DNA from: Rhipidocladum racemiflorum
Lineage: Eukaryota; Streptophyta; Magnoliopsida; Poales; Poaceae
Direction: 5' to 3'
NCBI GenBank assembly: GCA_036346355.1
Contig: CM070590.1
Location: 42,689,749-42,753,748 of the forward strand
Length of the DNA stretch: 64,000 nt
A program made the position numbers and the translations under genes. Position 1 is the first letter of the stretch. Each line of letters starts with the position of its first letter. Positions 1 through 12,547 of this stretch are shown here, one piece after another. The notes beneath the pieces were generated by a model, which was not told the origin of the DNA, searched no databases, and worked only from the letters and a program-made list of their open reading frames with translations.

Positions 1-799
1 AAATCCAGAAAATTATGTTCTCTCTGTTTATGGATTTTATTTGGAGTTTTGGGATGTTTTTGCCTATTGTTTATTTGTGTATTGCTATTTGCACGCTTTA
101 CGAGTAGACGTTGAAGTGCCGGAAGGATTCGAAGGAGAAGTGTTGACTCAGGATCCAACTCAAGACCAAGAACAAGTACTCTTTGAAGGCAAGTTGTGCT
201 TTGACCATGTTGTTCCTATTTGAAATCTATTTTGATTTAAACTATTGCATGCTAGTTCAATTAGAAAAATACTTGGTTTAAACATGGGGGTTAGATAAAT
301 ACCAATTTCTTTGTATGACACCTTGATTACTTAAGTATGTGCCATGACCCTTTGTCACCCTAGTTGTGGATTACTAGTTGGACATTATTAGATTGCCAAC
401 ATGGGTTTAGACCGTTGTAGTATCTTGCTTAGACACACTTTCGTGCTCATAACATGATTTTGGACAATCAAATGTTAATATTGACTTAATGATATATTGA
501 ACCTGCTTTTGGGAAAAGTATCATGTGATGTTGATGGCACGTGGTGCATGGTAATCAAGCGGGGTTTGATAAACAGCTTCGACCGGGGCATGTGGCAAGA
601 GTAATCAGGTGGGCCAGTTGTGGCACCGGGGATGTTGATTTGGTTTTTCGGGTAGTCTTGCCCTGGTCACCCTAAGGACTTAACCTTGCAAGCCTTTGAA
701 CTGGGTCATACTTGCAACCACATGGCTGGAATGGGACGGCCCTAGTTGACTAAGTCGCTAAGGACTCACTTGTGGAGCCTCAGGGTGTCAATTACACCG
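1..799 (+). mobile_element. Forward LTR fragment of the long-LTR Ty3-gypsy family
   Basis: This stretch matches the middle of the family LTR (compare 35535-36330 and 18765-19550). It includes the conserved acidic coding segment at about 99-188, which ends at the GC-type splice donor GAAG|GCAAGT. The left end is cut by the window. The right end stops abruptly after TCAATTACACCG, about 1.1 kb short of the LTR 3' terminus, and directly abuts the TGTCGGGACC end of the minus-strand E1 LTR. The missing remainder was not found on the far side of E1/E2, so the junction looks like a rearrangement and not a simple nested insertion. Confidence 0.8.
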
Positions 800-3700
800 T
801 GTCGGGACCCCGAATTTGCAAATCCGGACCCTCTGTGTATTCAGCACTAGTCCAGGAACGCGCTAGTGCACACAGTCTTAACATCGGTAAATATCACAAT
901 CATACCAATCGATATTATCAAAGTACTTTATTTAAATAACTAAATCGGTTACTCGACCTTATGGCCCGATTATAAATATATGCCTTATGCAGGCTAAACT
1001 TATTAAAAGAGAAATAATAGCAGCGGAAAATCAAATAACCGTGGCGCCATCCAAGATACCACGTGCAATCGACCGGGCTCGCATCCCTAAGTAGACGGGT
1101 CCTCTTGGAATTCCTCCTCCGAGGTGGCGTAGTCTCCTCTTCAACTGGGTATTGTGTTGAGGCAAGGGTGAGTACTTGGTACTCAGCAAGTCATGCACAG
1201 AATGCAAGCTAATATACTATATGCATGGCTTGGTACAAAGGAATAGCTTAAGGAATATTTGCAGTAAACAGCATTTGACAAGTAATATAAGTAGATTCGA
1301 AAGCAGTAGAAATAAGTAAAGCATGAATAACTTTTCAAGAAGTTTAATAAACATTTTCCCCATCCTAAACCACATTTCCATCACCTCCATTATTAAACCA
1401 ACCCAACCTTTCAAACCAAAGTTATTTTTGAGAAAATCTAACCCTTGACTGTAATTCCCGAGCATTGTCCAGTACCGTGGACTCGGCTATTTAAATAGAT
1501 TCCACACTCTGCAGAGGTTATGCACTTTACCCACAAGATACAGTCAAACACCACAAAGGCGAGTTCCCGTAACAAAGCCTTTCGGAAGCCTCAAACAACA
1601 CAGGTGGTCCTCTCCGGTTCGTGCTCTACACCATCCCTTCCCTTAGCCAAGGCGAAGTATGGGACCAACACACCGTTAGATGGGTATCGGCCACGCCCAC
1701 GATACGCCCCCGCACAATCACACAAACGGTGTAATCGACACCCGAGGCTCCACAAGTGAGTCCTTAGCGACTTAGTCAACTAGGGCCGTCCCATTCCACC
1801 CATGTGGTTGCAAGTATGACCCAGTTCAAAGGCTCGCAAGGTTAAGTCCTTAGAGTGACCAGGGCAAGACTACCCGAAGAACCAAATCAACATTCCCAAT
1901 GCCACAACTGGCCCACTGATTACTCTTGCCACATGCCGGTTGAAAATCGTTTATCAAACCCCGCTTGATTACCATGCACCACGTGCCATCAACATCACAT
2001 GATACTTTTCCCAAAACAGGTTCAATATATCATTAAGTCAATATTAACATTTGATTGTCCAAAATCATGTCATGAGCACGTAGCGTGTCTAAGCAAGATA
2101 CTACAACGGTCTAAACCCATGTTGGCAATTTAATAATGTCCAACTAGTAAACCACAACTAGGGTGACAAAGGGTCATGGCACATACTTAAGTAATCAAGG
2201 TGTCATATAGCAAATTGGTATTTATCTAACCCCTGTGTTTAAACAAAGTATTTTTCTAATTGAACTAGCATGCAATAGTTTAAATCAAAATAGATTTCAA
2301 ACAGGATCAACATGGTCAAAGCACAACTTGCCTTCAAAAGTACTTGCTCTTGGTCTTGAGTTGGATCCTGAGTCAACACTTCTCCTTCGAATCCTTCCGG
2401 CACTTCAACGTCTACTCGTAAAGCGTGCAAATAGCAAAACACAAATAAACAATAGGCAAAAACATCCCAAAACTCCAAACAAAATCCATAAACAGAGAGA
2501 ACATAATTTTCTGGATTTTTAGGAACTGGAATCGTTCAAATCGGAGTTAAAATGCAAAAGTTATGATTTATTAAAGTTTAAATAATCAATTAAATAATAT
2601 TACAGAGAAAAACTTTAGTCCAAAAATTAAATAAAATTTATATTTAGGTAGATCTTAATTTTGTACAAATTTAGAAATTTGAATCACTCAAATCGGAGTT
2701 GAAACGCAAAAGTTATAAGCGTTTGAAGTTTGAAACAAAATCTGAAATCATTATTTCGAATTAATAAATCATTTTCTTTTTCGGAAATTAATTATTGCGT
2801 CAGCATGGACACGTGGCAGCCTCTGATTGGTTGGCTGACGTCAGCCGGTCCATAGACTCGGTCCACGGTTTGGCTCGGTCCACCGTGGACTCGGTCCACG
2901 ACTCTACGTGTCGCTGACATGTGGGCCCACTCGGGTGACGTCATCGCTGACGTCAGCGGGGACTCAGCCCACGGTGCTGACATGTGGGACCCACTGTGAC
3001 GTCATGGGTGACGTCACGGTGCAGTCGCTGACACGCGGGCCCCGCGTGTAACTTACCACCTGCCGCCAGCGTCTGACGACCGCGTCGGTCCAACTTCCCG
3101 ACACGTGGCGCAATCACGACCGTTGGTTTGAAAATCAACGGCGCGGATTAGATCCAGGGTTAACACGTTGAAACTACTCGTTGATCGTGGGCCGTTCGAT
3201 TTAGATCGGACGGTCCAGATCTAATCCTATAATAACACTACTCCGGCACGTGGCAATTGTGAACCGTTGGATCTTGATCCAACGGTCCAGATCCAATCGG
3301 GTTGGGGACACGTGAACTCACCTCAACCGTCCGATCTAGATCCGACGGTTCACCGAGCTCGCGAAGTCCGGCGATGGCGCGGCGAGGCTTGGGCACCGGA
3401 GACGAGAACGATGACGAGCCCGACGGCGTTTCGGGGTTGCTCCGGCGAGATGAATCCTTCCTTCGGGTGCGTCTCGTCACGGTGGTTCCGGATCTGGGCT
3501 CCTTCTCGGCGGAAGACGACGGACGGCGGCGGAATCGAGCAAAAACCGCGGCGGTCACTTCCTCCAACTACGGCGAGCTCGCACGGGCAACTGGCGGCGG
3601 CTCAGGCGAGATGGCTCGGGGGAACGGGTGCGCAAAGATGAGGGCAACCTCGGGGGACGTCTCACGCTTTAAATAGCCTCGGCGTCCGCGCGGGACACGG

Positions 3701-4274
3701 AAACCTAGTTTCCCACGGCGGCGGAGTCCGGCTCGGTCTCGGCGGAGACGACGACGCACAGCCGTCCACGTGGCACGATCAACAGCCACGATCGCACGGG
3801 CGCGATCGGATCCGGGCCGGATACGGCTCGAACCGGTACGGGCGGATCTCAGCCGTTGGATCTTGATCCAACGGTTGGGATTGATTAGGGTTTTGAGCTG
3901 GTTTGATCGAGTCAACTGGCTCGGGTCGGACTCGAGTCCGACTCGGTCGGATGAACAGTACTTGACCCGAGTTGAATTTCCAGCGATTTAATATTTAAAA
4001 TAATTCCCAGTAATTCATTTAATTCATTAAAAATAGCAAATGACTCAGAAAAATTCCAGAAAAATTCTGGAAAATACTTTGGATCATTTTGGACTCAAAT
4101 AAAATATTTCCAACAAAATTTTATTTGCAAAATTAAATTCTTTAATTATTTCAAAATGGAATAAATTCAAATAAATTCCAAATAAATCCAAATAAATTCC
4201 AGAAAATTCCAAAAATTCACCAAAGTGCCAAATCACACATGAATTCAAGAAAAGCAAAATTTTGGGGTGTTACA
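800..4274 (-). repeat. E1 3' LTR (3.47 kb)
   Basis: In plus coordinates the repeat runs from TGTCGGGACC to GGGGTGTTACA, so on the element strand it is TGTAACACC...CCGACA with TG/CA ends. It is followed at once by the reverse complement of the polypurine tract. It contains a TATTTAA box at 3668-3675, a GTGAGT donor-like site near 3325, several CCGTTGGATC palindromes and the LTR-encoded acidic segments. In this copy both acidic segments are frameshifted: one base is missing near 2338, and the segment near 1110 is scrambled. Confidence 0.88.
3668..3675 (-). promoter_or_regulatory. TATA-like box of E1 3' LTR
   Basis: TATTTAAA on the minus strand, about 0.6 kb inside the LTR. A TATTTAA box occurs at the equivalent place in E2, E3, E4, the 46900 fragment and the solo LTR, flanked by otherwise diverged GC-rich sequence. 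It is therefore the likely core promoter. Confidence 0.6.
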
Positions 4275-4288
4275 AACCTCCCCCCCTT
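4275..4288 (-). other. Polypurine tract of E1
   Basis: AACCTCCCCCCCTT in plus orientation, a purine run on the element strand directly upstream of the 3' LTR. It primes plus-strand DNA synthesis. A short inverted repeat (AATCTCG / CGAGATT) lies between it and the gag-pol stop. Confidence 0.85.
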
Positions 4289-4310
4289 AATAGAATCTCG
4301 TCCCCGAGAT

Positions 4311-7300
4311 TCAGGGCTCACTACGGAATAGGTTTGGAAACTCTTTCTTCAAATCCTCTTCGCGCTCCCAAGTCGCTTCGCTTTCCTCATGGTTGCTCCA
4401 CTGAACTCTACAAAAACGGGTTGACTTATTTCTGGTTTCTCGATCCATTGTGTCTAGAATCCTCACGGGATACTCCTTATAATTAGTCAAATCCTCTTGC
4501 AACTCAATTGATTCTAACGGTGTCTGTTCCTCAGGAACTCGGAGGCACTTCTTCAACTGAGACACATGGAAAACATCATGCACTCCTGCCAACGATTGTG
4601 GCAACTCCAGCTGGTAAGCAACCTCGCCTCTGCGACTCAAAATCTTAAATGGTCCAACATAACGGGGTGCAAGTTTCCCTTTGGCATGGAACCTCTTAAC
4701 TCCCCTGAGAGGCGTAACTCTGAGGTATACAAAGTCTTCTGGTTCAAAACTCAAATCTCGGCGACGATTGTCAGCATAACTCTTCTGCCGAGATTGGGCG
4801 ATCTTCAATCTTTCCCTAATCATGGCGATCTGCTCTTCAGCCTCTTGAAGAATATCAGGTCCGAAGACACGGCCACGGTCTCATTCCAATTCAATGGCGT
4901 CCGACAGTGGTCGACCATACAATGCCTCAAAAGGTGACATCAGAACTAGCACGATAACTATTGTTGTAATCGAACTCAAAGATACGGCAAACTCTTATCC
5001 CAAGAGGTAGCCTAAGCTAATGCACAAGCTCTCAACATATCCTCCGAACCGGTTGACTCTTTCTGGCCTGTCCATCCGTGCAGTGGATGATAAGTCATCT
5101 TGAAGTTCAAACGGGTTCCCATGGCTTCATGCAACTTATTCCGTAACCTTGAGGTAAATTGGGTACCTCTGTCTGATACAATCCTCTTTGGCACTCGTGC
5201 AAGCAGACAATCGATCATGTACAGTGCTAATTTATCTCCGAGTAAGTGGTCTTCACGGGATAAAATGGGCTACTTTAGTCAAGCGATCCACTATAACCCA
5301 TATGGAGTCATAACCTCCTTGAGTCTTCGACAAACCGGTAATGAAATCCATTCCGATTTCCTCCCACTTCCACTCAGGTATTTTCAGCGGTTGTAGCAAT
5401 CTGCTGGTCTCGATGCATTGCCTTGACTCTACGGCATACATCGCACAAGGCAACATGCTCGGCAACTTCACGTTTCATACTCGCCACCGAATCTCTCCTT
5501 GAGATCCCGATACATCTTGGCGCTTCCAGGATGAATTGAGTACTTGAGTCATGGGCTTCTTCGAGAATCAGTTGCTTTAACTCCTTTTGTTAGGCACACA
5601 AATGCGATCCTTCATCCACAACGTGCCTTGCTCATCCAACTTGAAGTCCTGCGCCTTGCCTTCCTCCTTGATGAACTTAATCCTGCGGATCTTGTCATCA
5701 TCCTTCTGTCCTTCTCGGATCTGATCCTCTAGGGTAGGCTTTACTTCTAATGCGGCCAAGAATCCGCTAGGTACTACCTCAATCTTCATTTTCTGAAAAT
5801 CCTCACATAACTCATCCTGACTTGTGGCTAGCAACGTACTCACGGTATGGCTTTTCCGACTCAGGGCATCGGCTACTACGTTGGCCTTCCCGGGATGGTA
5901 ATGGATTCCAACATTGTAGTCCTTGATCAACTCTAACCATCTCCTCTGCCTCATATTCAGATCCGATTGGGTGAATATGTACTTAAGGCTCTTATGATCC
6001 GTATATACTTCACATCTGTTTCCAATCAGATAGTGACGCCATATCTTCAAGGCATGCACTACGGCTGACTAACTCTAAGTCATGTGTCGGATAATTCTCC
6101 TCATGCGGCCTCAAGCGCCTTGATGCATAAGCGGCGACCTTTCCATTACGCATCGACGCATCCAAGTCCTTGGCGCTGATCGTCACAATAAATATCGGCT
6201 TTGAGCAACATCCGGTAGAACTAACACCGGTGCTGATGTCAATCGCTTCTTCAGCTCCTGAAATCCTTTCTCACATTCTGGCGTCCATGCAAACTTCTTT
6301 TCCTTCTTCAGCAATTGCGTAAGAGGTTTCGCAATTGTCGAGAAGCCTTCAATGAAACGGCGGTAGTATCCTGCCATTCCAAGGAAACTCCGAATAGGTC
6401 ACGCCTTCTGCTCCCAATGTAACACGGCTTCTACTTTGCTTGGATCTCTGGCGACTCTTATGCGGTCATTACATGTCCAAGAAACTCCACCTTGTCCTTC
6501 CAAAAATCACACTTGCTGAACTTGGCGAAAAGTTGTTGTTCCCTCAGCTTTTCCAAAACTCGCCTTAAGTGTTCGGCATGTTCATCCTCTGTCTTGGAGT
6601 AGATTAGGATATCGTCTATGAACACGACGACAAACTTGTCCAAATATTCCATGAACACCTTATTCATCATATTCATGAAATAAGCTGGCGCATTCGTCAG
6701 CCCAAAGGACATAATCAGAAACTCGTAATGTCCATATCTTGGCGAGAACGCAGATCTTGAATATCCTCGATCGGATCTTCAATCGATGATATCCCGATCT
6801 CGAGATCAATCTTGGAGAAAACTCCGGCTCCTCTCGGTGATCAAACAAATCATCAATCTCGGTAGCGGATACTTATTCTTCACGGTGACTTCATTGAGTG
6901 CACGGTGAGTCGATGCACATCCTGAAACTCCGTCCTTCTTCTTGACAAACAAAGCGGTGCTCCCCACGGCGACGAACTCGGTCTGATAAATCCTTTCTCC
7001 ATTAACTCTTCTAGCTGTTTCTTCATTTCTACCAACTCCTCGGTAGACATCCGATAGGGTCTCTTTGCTATCGGTGCTGTACCCGGTACAAGCTCTATCA
7101 CAAACTCTATGTCCCTGTCCGGCGGCATACCCGGTAGATCTTCGGGAAAACATCGGGTACTCATTCACTACTTTGGGACATCCTCTATGCTGATTGCCTT
7201 GGTATCGTTAACCATCAGCTGTCCATCTCTAACTGCAGTGGCTTGAAATTCCACTTTCTTCCCACACGGGCTCTCAACTGAGATAGTCCTTCGTCCACAA

Positions 7301-8740
7301 TCCAATACGGCCTTGTGCTTGGATAACCAATCCATTCCCAATATGACGTCTAAGGTCTGGGTCTCCAAAATTATAAGGTTTGCTAGGAACTCTATTCCAT
7401 CTATTAGTATTCTCACCCCGGAACATCCTACTTTCGTTCGGAGTTCGGAACCAGGGGTTTGAACTAAAAGCATGCACTTAAGTCTTGCAATCCTCAAATT
7501 GTTTCTAGTAGCAAAGCCTTGCGAAACAAGCGAATCTAAGGCTCGAGAATCAAACAAAGCTGTTGCAGTACTGAGTTAACAAGTAACTTACCCAAAGTCT
7601 GACGTCCGTAGCATTCTCGCAGTGCATCTGCGGTGACATGGTTGACTCGGCCTCTCACCACGATGCAGGGTGTGGCTCACGTGCTTGGCGTCCTAGCTGG
7701 GTGGTTCCTAGATTGAAGCGAATCGGGTCGCTCCTGCTTGTCTTCTTTGGACAAGCTGTTGGCAAAGTGTCTGGCTCGTTGCGGTTGTAGCGGCGTCTCA
7801 CTTTGTTCCTTCTTGTTGCACGGGGTAGTGTTTCTAGCGGGGCTGGGTCGATAGTTACGATTGGCGGTCTTGGTGCTGGGATGGTGTCCTTGTCGCGATT
7901 CAGTGGTTGGAATCGAAGAATTGATTTGGTGCAACTCTCAGCGCCGTTATTGCGTTCCTGGCGTGATCCTTGCCGTTGCATCCTGCGCTTAGGTTCTCAT
8001 CCAGTTCCTTGCGCTTGTCCTCAAGAATAAGCGCCTTATTCACCAACTCTTGGAAATCTGGAAAGGTGTGGGTGATCAACCCTACTTGCAATCTGAGTTA
8101 AGTCCCTTCATAAAACGAGGTATGCCTGGATTTATCTGTCGCTACATCCTCAGTGCGTAGCGTGCTAGTTGTGTGAACTTGTTCAGGTAGTCGGCCATCG
8201 GCTGATTACCTTGCTTGATGCTCACGAACTCCTCCTTCTTAAGGTCCATGATTCCTTCAGGCACGCGTAATCTGCCGGAATGCATTTGTGAACTCTTCCC
8301 AAGTGATATCTTGAGGGTTCTCTTGCGTGGCACGAAGTTCTCCCACCATTCTGTAATTGTTCCTTCCAAGCGATGAGAAGCGTAGAGTACCTTCTCATTC
8401 CCTATGCATTGAGCTATGTGTAGCTTCCTCTCGATTGATCTTAACCAATCATCGGCCTCCAATGGATTGGCATTCCCGAGAGAAAGTGGGTGGGTGAGTT
8501 CTCATGAACTCGGATAGTCTTGTATTACGGCGTGGTCCCCGATTAACTTGATTGGTGTGGGCTCGAGCAAAGGACGTGCTGCATTTGTTGCATCATAGCA
8601 TGCATCAATTGAGTCTGAGCAGCAAGAAATGCTCCAAAATTCTGCATATCAACTGGCGGTGCTGGTGCTCCATCATTGGGGTTTTTTACTGGGCGAGAAC
8701 CACTCCCATTGCTTCCAAAGTTTCCACGGGTATTCACCAT
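4311..8740 (-). pseudogene. E1 gag-pol polyprotein, degenerate
   Basis: Order on the minus strand: gag start MVNTRGN at 8740; capsid with EADDWLRSIERKL near 8460; a damaged zinc-knuckle region; protease and linker around 7168-7560 (ILGMDWLSKHKAVLDCG); RT with intact FIDDILIYSK around 6600; RNase H with YTDHKSLKYIF and VADALSRK around 5870-6000; integrase pieces (VSDRGTQFTSR around 5170); and a C-terminal chromodomain ending at 4311. More than ten frame breaks separate these blocks. Compared with E4, many breaks sit on CAG or CTG triplets. No functional polyprotein can be made from this sequence as written. Confidence 0.9.
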
Positions 8741-9021
8741 CTATCGATTTGCTCTAGGTTTAGAGATGAGAGGGAAACAAGAATAGACAAGTAATATGGA
8801 ACTTATGCGGGCGAAAAGGTGTAACTTTAAGGTCCAACTTTATTATTTAATAACTTGGTATGGCTGCTTACAATGCCTAAGGGCCTTGCGGCACATACGG
8901 CACACTCGACAAACAAAGCAAATCCAAATCGAACTACCTCACGAGTCTAACGCCTAAAGGGTGACTCTTTATTCTATGACGCGACTCGGCGAAGGAGTCT
9001 CACTATAGAACCTATGCTCAT

Positions 9022-9738
9022 TCATCGAGAAAACCTCCCGGCCTGGGTACGGTCTTTGTGACATAGGCGCGAACGATCGCCATGTCCAAAGAAGCTGTGT
9101 CCTCGGTGGTAGTCGAAGAAGCGGTGTCCTCATCGAGATCTGACTCCTCTGGATCTCGGCTCGTGTAGCTCAAATCTTGGCTCTGGGTCTGGTCCGTACA
9201 AAGTCATCTCCAACTCGTCAATCCTTCGTAGAAGGTGTGCCACATACTCTTGAGCTTCCCGCCATCTGTTCTTCTCTGTCGTGATTTCCTTGCGGGCCTT
9301 CTGTAGCTCCTTGCTTGTATTATCTAGTACATCCTCCTGGGCGACGACAAATCGTGCCAACTGTGTAACCGTGGCATCCTCATCCTGAATCTCCTTCGGG
9401 TCAAGAAGGTTATCGCTGCGCGGATGGTAACGGAACACCGTATTCTCCAATTCTCTGGCGTAGATACGGGTAATGTGCCGCATTGCTCGTCGTGATACTT
9501 CTTGGATACCCATCTGCATTGTAGATCTCCTGGCGGTGCAGTGTATCGGGCGATTGCCTGGGCCCTTTTTCCTAGCAGGTACCTCAATCCTCACGTCACA
9601 AGCCTTGATCAATCCCGCTTGTCTGATCACTTCCACTTGGTATTGGGGCTTCTCAAAATCTCCGAGAATCTGTAGCATATGCCAAAGTTCTGCAGCGTGA
9701 CCAACTCCCAGATCAACGTAGTTGAACTCTTCCTCCAT
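9022..9738 (-). pseudogene. E1 ORF0, extra protein upstream of gag
   Basis: Reading frame between primer site and gag, beginning MEEEFNYVDLGVGHAAELW at 9738. It stays open for 202 codons and then shifts frame in the tail, which ends near 9022. The N-terminal half looks globular. Residues about 130-180 form a charged helix (QEDVLDNTSKELQKARKEI...), probably a coiled coil, followed by a variable acidic tail. The same protein occurs in E2, E3 and E4 at the same position. I do not recognise a family. Extra ORFs upstream of gag are known in some grass gypsy elements, and a role in RNA or particle handling is only a guess. Confidence 0.75.
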
Positions 9739-9942
9739 CTGTCACAAGAGTGCTTTACGTAAGAACTCGAAATTTCTTTTAAATGGTGACAAGGTAAGGG
9801 AAAATTTCAGCAAGAGACAAGAAAAGAGAGAAGGGGATAAGTCGAGATGTCATTTCTTGTCTTGACAAACTTTTAGCTTTAGAAAATAGGTTTTATCCTC
9901 ACTACGACCATTCTAGCTAGGGTTGAGCCTACGATCCAACCT

Positions 9943-9956
9943 GGCTCGATACCACC
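9943..9956 (-). other. Primer-binding site of E1 (tRNA-iMet type)
   Basis: GGCTCGATACCACC in plus orientation, the complement of TGGTATCGAGCC. E3 and E4 have TGGTATCAGAGC, the usual initiator-Met primer match. E1 and E2 both lack the central CA, one of the CAG-centred changes. The adjoining LTR end is also altered (TGCAGCCGGG instead of TGTCGGG). Confidence 0.8.
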
Positions 9957-10620
9957 TGCAGCCGGGACCCCGAATTTGCAAATCCGGACCCTCTGTGTAT
10001 TCAGCACTAGTCCAGGAACGCGCTAGTGCACACAGTCTTAACATCGGTAAATATCACAATCATACCAATCGATATTATCAAAGTACTTTATTTAAATAAC
10101 CAAACTGGTTACTCGACCTTATGGCCCAGTTACAAATATATGCCTTGCGAGGCGAAACTTATTAAAAGAGAAATAATAGCAGCGGAAAATCAAATAACTT
10201 CGTGGCGCCATCCAGTATACCACAGGCAACTGACTGGGCTCGCATCCCTAAGTAGACGGGTCCTCTTGGAATTCCTCCTCCGAGGCTGGCGTAGTCTCCT
10301 CTTCAACTGGTATTGTGTTGAGGCAAGGGTGAGTACTTGGTACTCAGCAAGTCATGCACAGAATGCAAGCTAATATACTATATGCATGGCTTGGTACAAA
10401 GGAATAGCTTAAGGAATATTTGCAGTAAACAGCATTTGACAAGTAATATAAGTAGATTCGAAAGCAGTAGAAATAAGTAAAGCATGAATAACTTTTCAAG
10501 AAGTTTAATAAACATTTTCCCCATCCTAAACCACATTTCCATCACCTCTATTATTAAACCAACCCAACCTTTCAAACCAAAGTTATTTTTGAGAAAATCT
10601 AACCCTTGACTGTAATTCCC
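9957..10620 (-). repeat. E1 5' LTR, terminal 664 bp only
   Basis: This is the 3' fifth of the LTR in reverse. It matches 800-1460 and is the mirror image of 10686-11346. It stops at GACTGTAATTCCC, where the forward E2 fragment takes over. Promoter and most of the LTR are missing. Confidence 0.85.
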
Positions 10621-11346
10621 GTGCAGAGTTTAGAATCTATTCGAATCTATTCGAATAGCCGTGTCCGCGGTATTGGACATCGCTCGGGAATTACAGTCAA
10701 GGGTTAGATTTTCTCAAAAATAACTTTGGTTTGAAAGGTTGGGCTGGATTAATAATGAAGTTGATGGAAATGTGGTTTAGGATGGGAAAGATGTTTACCA
10801 AACTTCTTGAAAAGTTATTTATGCTTTACTTATTTCTACTGCTTTCGAATCTACTTATATTACTTGTCCAATGCTATTTACTGCAAATATACCTTGAGTT
10901 ATTCCTTTGTACCAAGACATGCATATAGTATATTAGCCTGCATTCTGCGGCATGACTTGGTCGAGTACCAAGTACTCACCCTTGCCTCAACACAACACCG
11001 ATTGAAGAGGAGACTACGCCAGCCTTTGGAGGAGGAGCTCCAAGAGGATCCGTCTCACGAGGAGCGAGCCCGATCGATTGCCTGTGGTATCTTGGATGGC
11101 GCCACGATGTTACCTTCTTTGATTTTCCACAGCATTATTTCTCTCTTAATAAGTATCGCCTGCGAGGCGTACATTTGTGACTTGGCCATAAGGTCAAGTA
11201 ACGATTTGGTTATTTAAATGAAAGTACTTTATTAGTATCGAATGGTATGATTGTGATATTTACCGATGTTAAGACAGGTGCACTAGCTGCGTTCTGGACT
11301 AGTGTTGAATACACGAGGTCCGGATTTGCAAATTCGGGTCCCGACA
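10621..11346 (+). repeat. E2 5' LTR, terminal part only
   Basis: Starts inside the LTR at GCAGAGTTTAGAATC and ends at CCCGACA. Compared with the E2 3' LTR (19760-20481), several CAG/CTG sites are altered, for example CGATCGATTGCC for CAGTCAGTTGCC and TATCTTGG for TATACTGG. Confidence 0.85.
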
Positions 11347-11350
11347 GAGG

Positions 11351-11362
11351 TGGTATCGAGCC
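11351..11362 (+). other. Primer-binding site of E2
   Basis: TGGTATCGAGCC, four bases after the LTR end. It is the initiator-Met type site with the same CA loss seen in E1. Confidence 0.8.
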
Positions 11363-11561
11363 ATCTTGACTGTAGGCTCAACCCTAGCTAGAATGGTCGA
11401 GTGAGGATAAAACCTATTTTCTAAAAGCTAAAAATTTGTCAAGATAAGAAATGACATCTCGACTTATCCCCTCTCTCTTATCTTGTCTCTTGCTGAAATT
11501 TTTCCTTACCTTGTCACAATTTAAAAATTCGAAGATTCTTGCGTAAGCACTCTTGTGACAG

Positions 11562-12267
11562 ATGGAGGAAGAGTTCAACTACGTTGATCCGGGAATTGAT
11601 CACGCCATGAACTTTGGCATATGCTACAAACTCTCGGAGATTTTGAGAAGCCGCAATACCAAGTAGAAGTGATCGGACAAGCGGATTGATCAAGGCTTGT
11701 GACGAAAGATTGAGGTACCGCTAGGAAGAAGGGCCTGTGCAATCGCTCGATACAATCGCAGACCGCCAGGAGGTCTACAATGCAGATGGGTATCCAAGAA
11801 GTATCACGACGAGCAATGCGCACATTACCCGTATTTACGCCAGAGAGTTGGAAAGCACGGTGTTCCGTTATCACCACAAGAAGAATAACCTTCTTGACCA
11901 AGGCAATTCAGATGAGGATGCCACGGTTACACGCTTGGCACGATTTGTTGTCGCCAGGAGGATGTACTAGATGATACAAGCAAGGAGCTGCAGAAGGCCC
12001 GCAAGGAGATCACGACAGAGAAGAACAGATGGCGGAAGCTCAAGAGTATGTGGCACACCTTCGCGAAGGATTGACGAGTTGGAGATGACTTTGCACGGAC
12101 CAGACCCAGAGCCGTACTCGAGCTACACGAGCCAGATCCGAGGAGTCGATCCCGATGAGGACACTACTTCTTCGACTACCATCGATGACACAGCTTGCCG
12201 GACATGGCAATCATTTCGCGCCTATGCCGCAAAGACCCGCACTCAGCCGTGGAGGTTTTCTCGATGA
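11562..12267 (+). pseudogene. E2 ORF0, frameshifted
   Basis: Homologue of the E1 ORF0, with the start MEEEFNYVD at 11562 and the C-terminal region near 12267. At least four frame changes break it, so only short matching blocks remain (QMGIQEVSRRAMR, HITRIYARELE, DELEMTLHGPDPEP). Most differences from E1 lie at CAG/CTG sites where E1 is normal, so the damage arose separately in the two copies. Confidence 0.75.
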
Positions 12268-12547
12268 GTGAGCATAGGTTCTATAGTGAGACTCCTTCAC
12301 GAGTCAGTCGCCATAGAATAAAGAGTCACCCTTTAGGCGTTAGACTCCAGAGTTAGTTCGATTTGGATTTTCATTGGTTGCTGAGTGTGCAGCATGTGTT
12401 GCAAGGCCCTTAGGCATTGTAAGCAACCATACCAAGTTATTAATAATAAAGTTGGACCTTAAAGTTACACCTTTCGCCCCGCATAAGTTCCATATTACTT
12501 GTCTATTCTTGTTCCCTCTCATCTCTAAACCTAGAGCAAATCGACAG

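Larger units (their letters stand above)
800..10620 (-). mobile_element. E1: Ty3-gypsy chromovirus, 5' LTR truncated, degenerate
   Basis: Minus-strand LTR retrotransposon of the Tekay/Del-like chromovirus type. It has a 3' LTR (800-4274), polypurine tract (4275-4288), gag-pol (4311-8740), ORF0 (9022-9738), primer site (9943-9956) and only the terminal 664 bp of its 5' LTR (9957-10620). The internal region (5.68 kb) has almost the same length as that of E2. The element is fused through its broken 5' LTR head-to-head with E2. Coding regions are disrupted by many small indels that cluster at CAG/CTG triplets. A chromodomain at the integrase C-terminus and the tRNA-iMet-type primer site support the lineage call. 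Confidence 0.88.
9957..11346. repeat. Large inverted repeat: 0.66-kb arms, 65-bp spacer
   Basis: The left arm 9957-10620 and right arm 10686-11346 are reverse-complementary LTR ends. The spacer 10621-10685 carries a 10-bp duplication (CTATTCGAAT twice). The junction uses GCA microhomology between the two LTRs. The mirrored order continues outward: primer site, ORF0, gag-pol, LTR on both sides. Confidence 0.85.

Noticed and set aside
10731..10928. Hydrophobic 65-codon frame (KLLEKLFMLYLFLLL) present in several LTR copies
   Set aside because: It lies in the U-rich intron of the LTR. E3 and E4 copies break it with stops and frame changes, so it is composition, not a gene.
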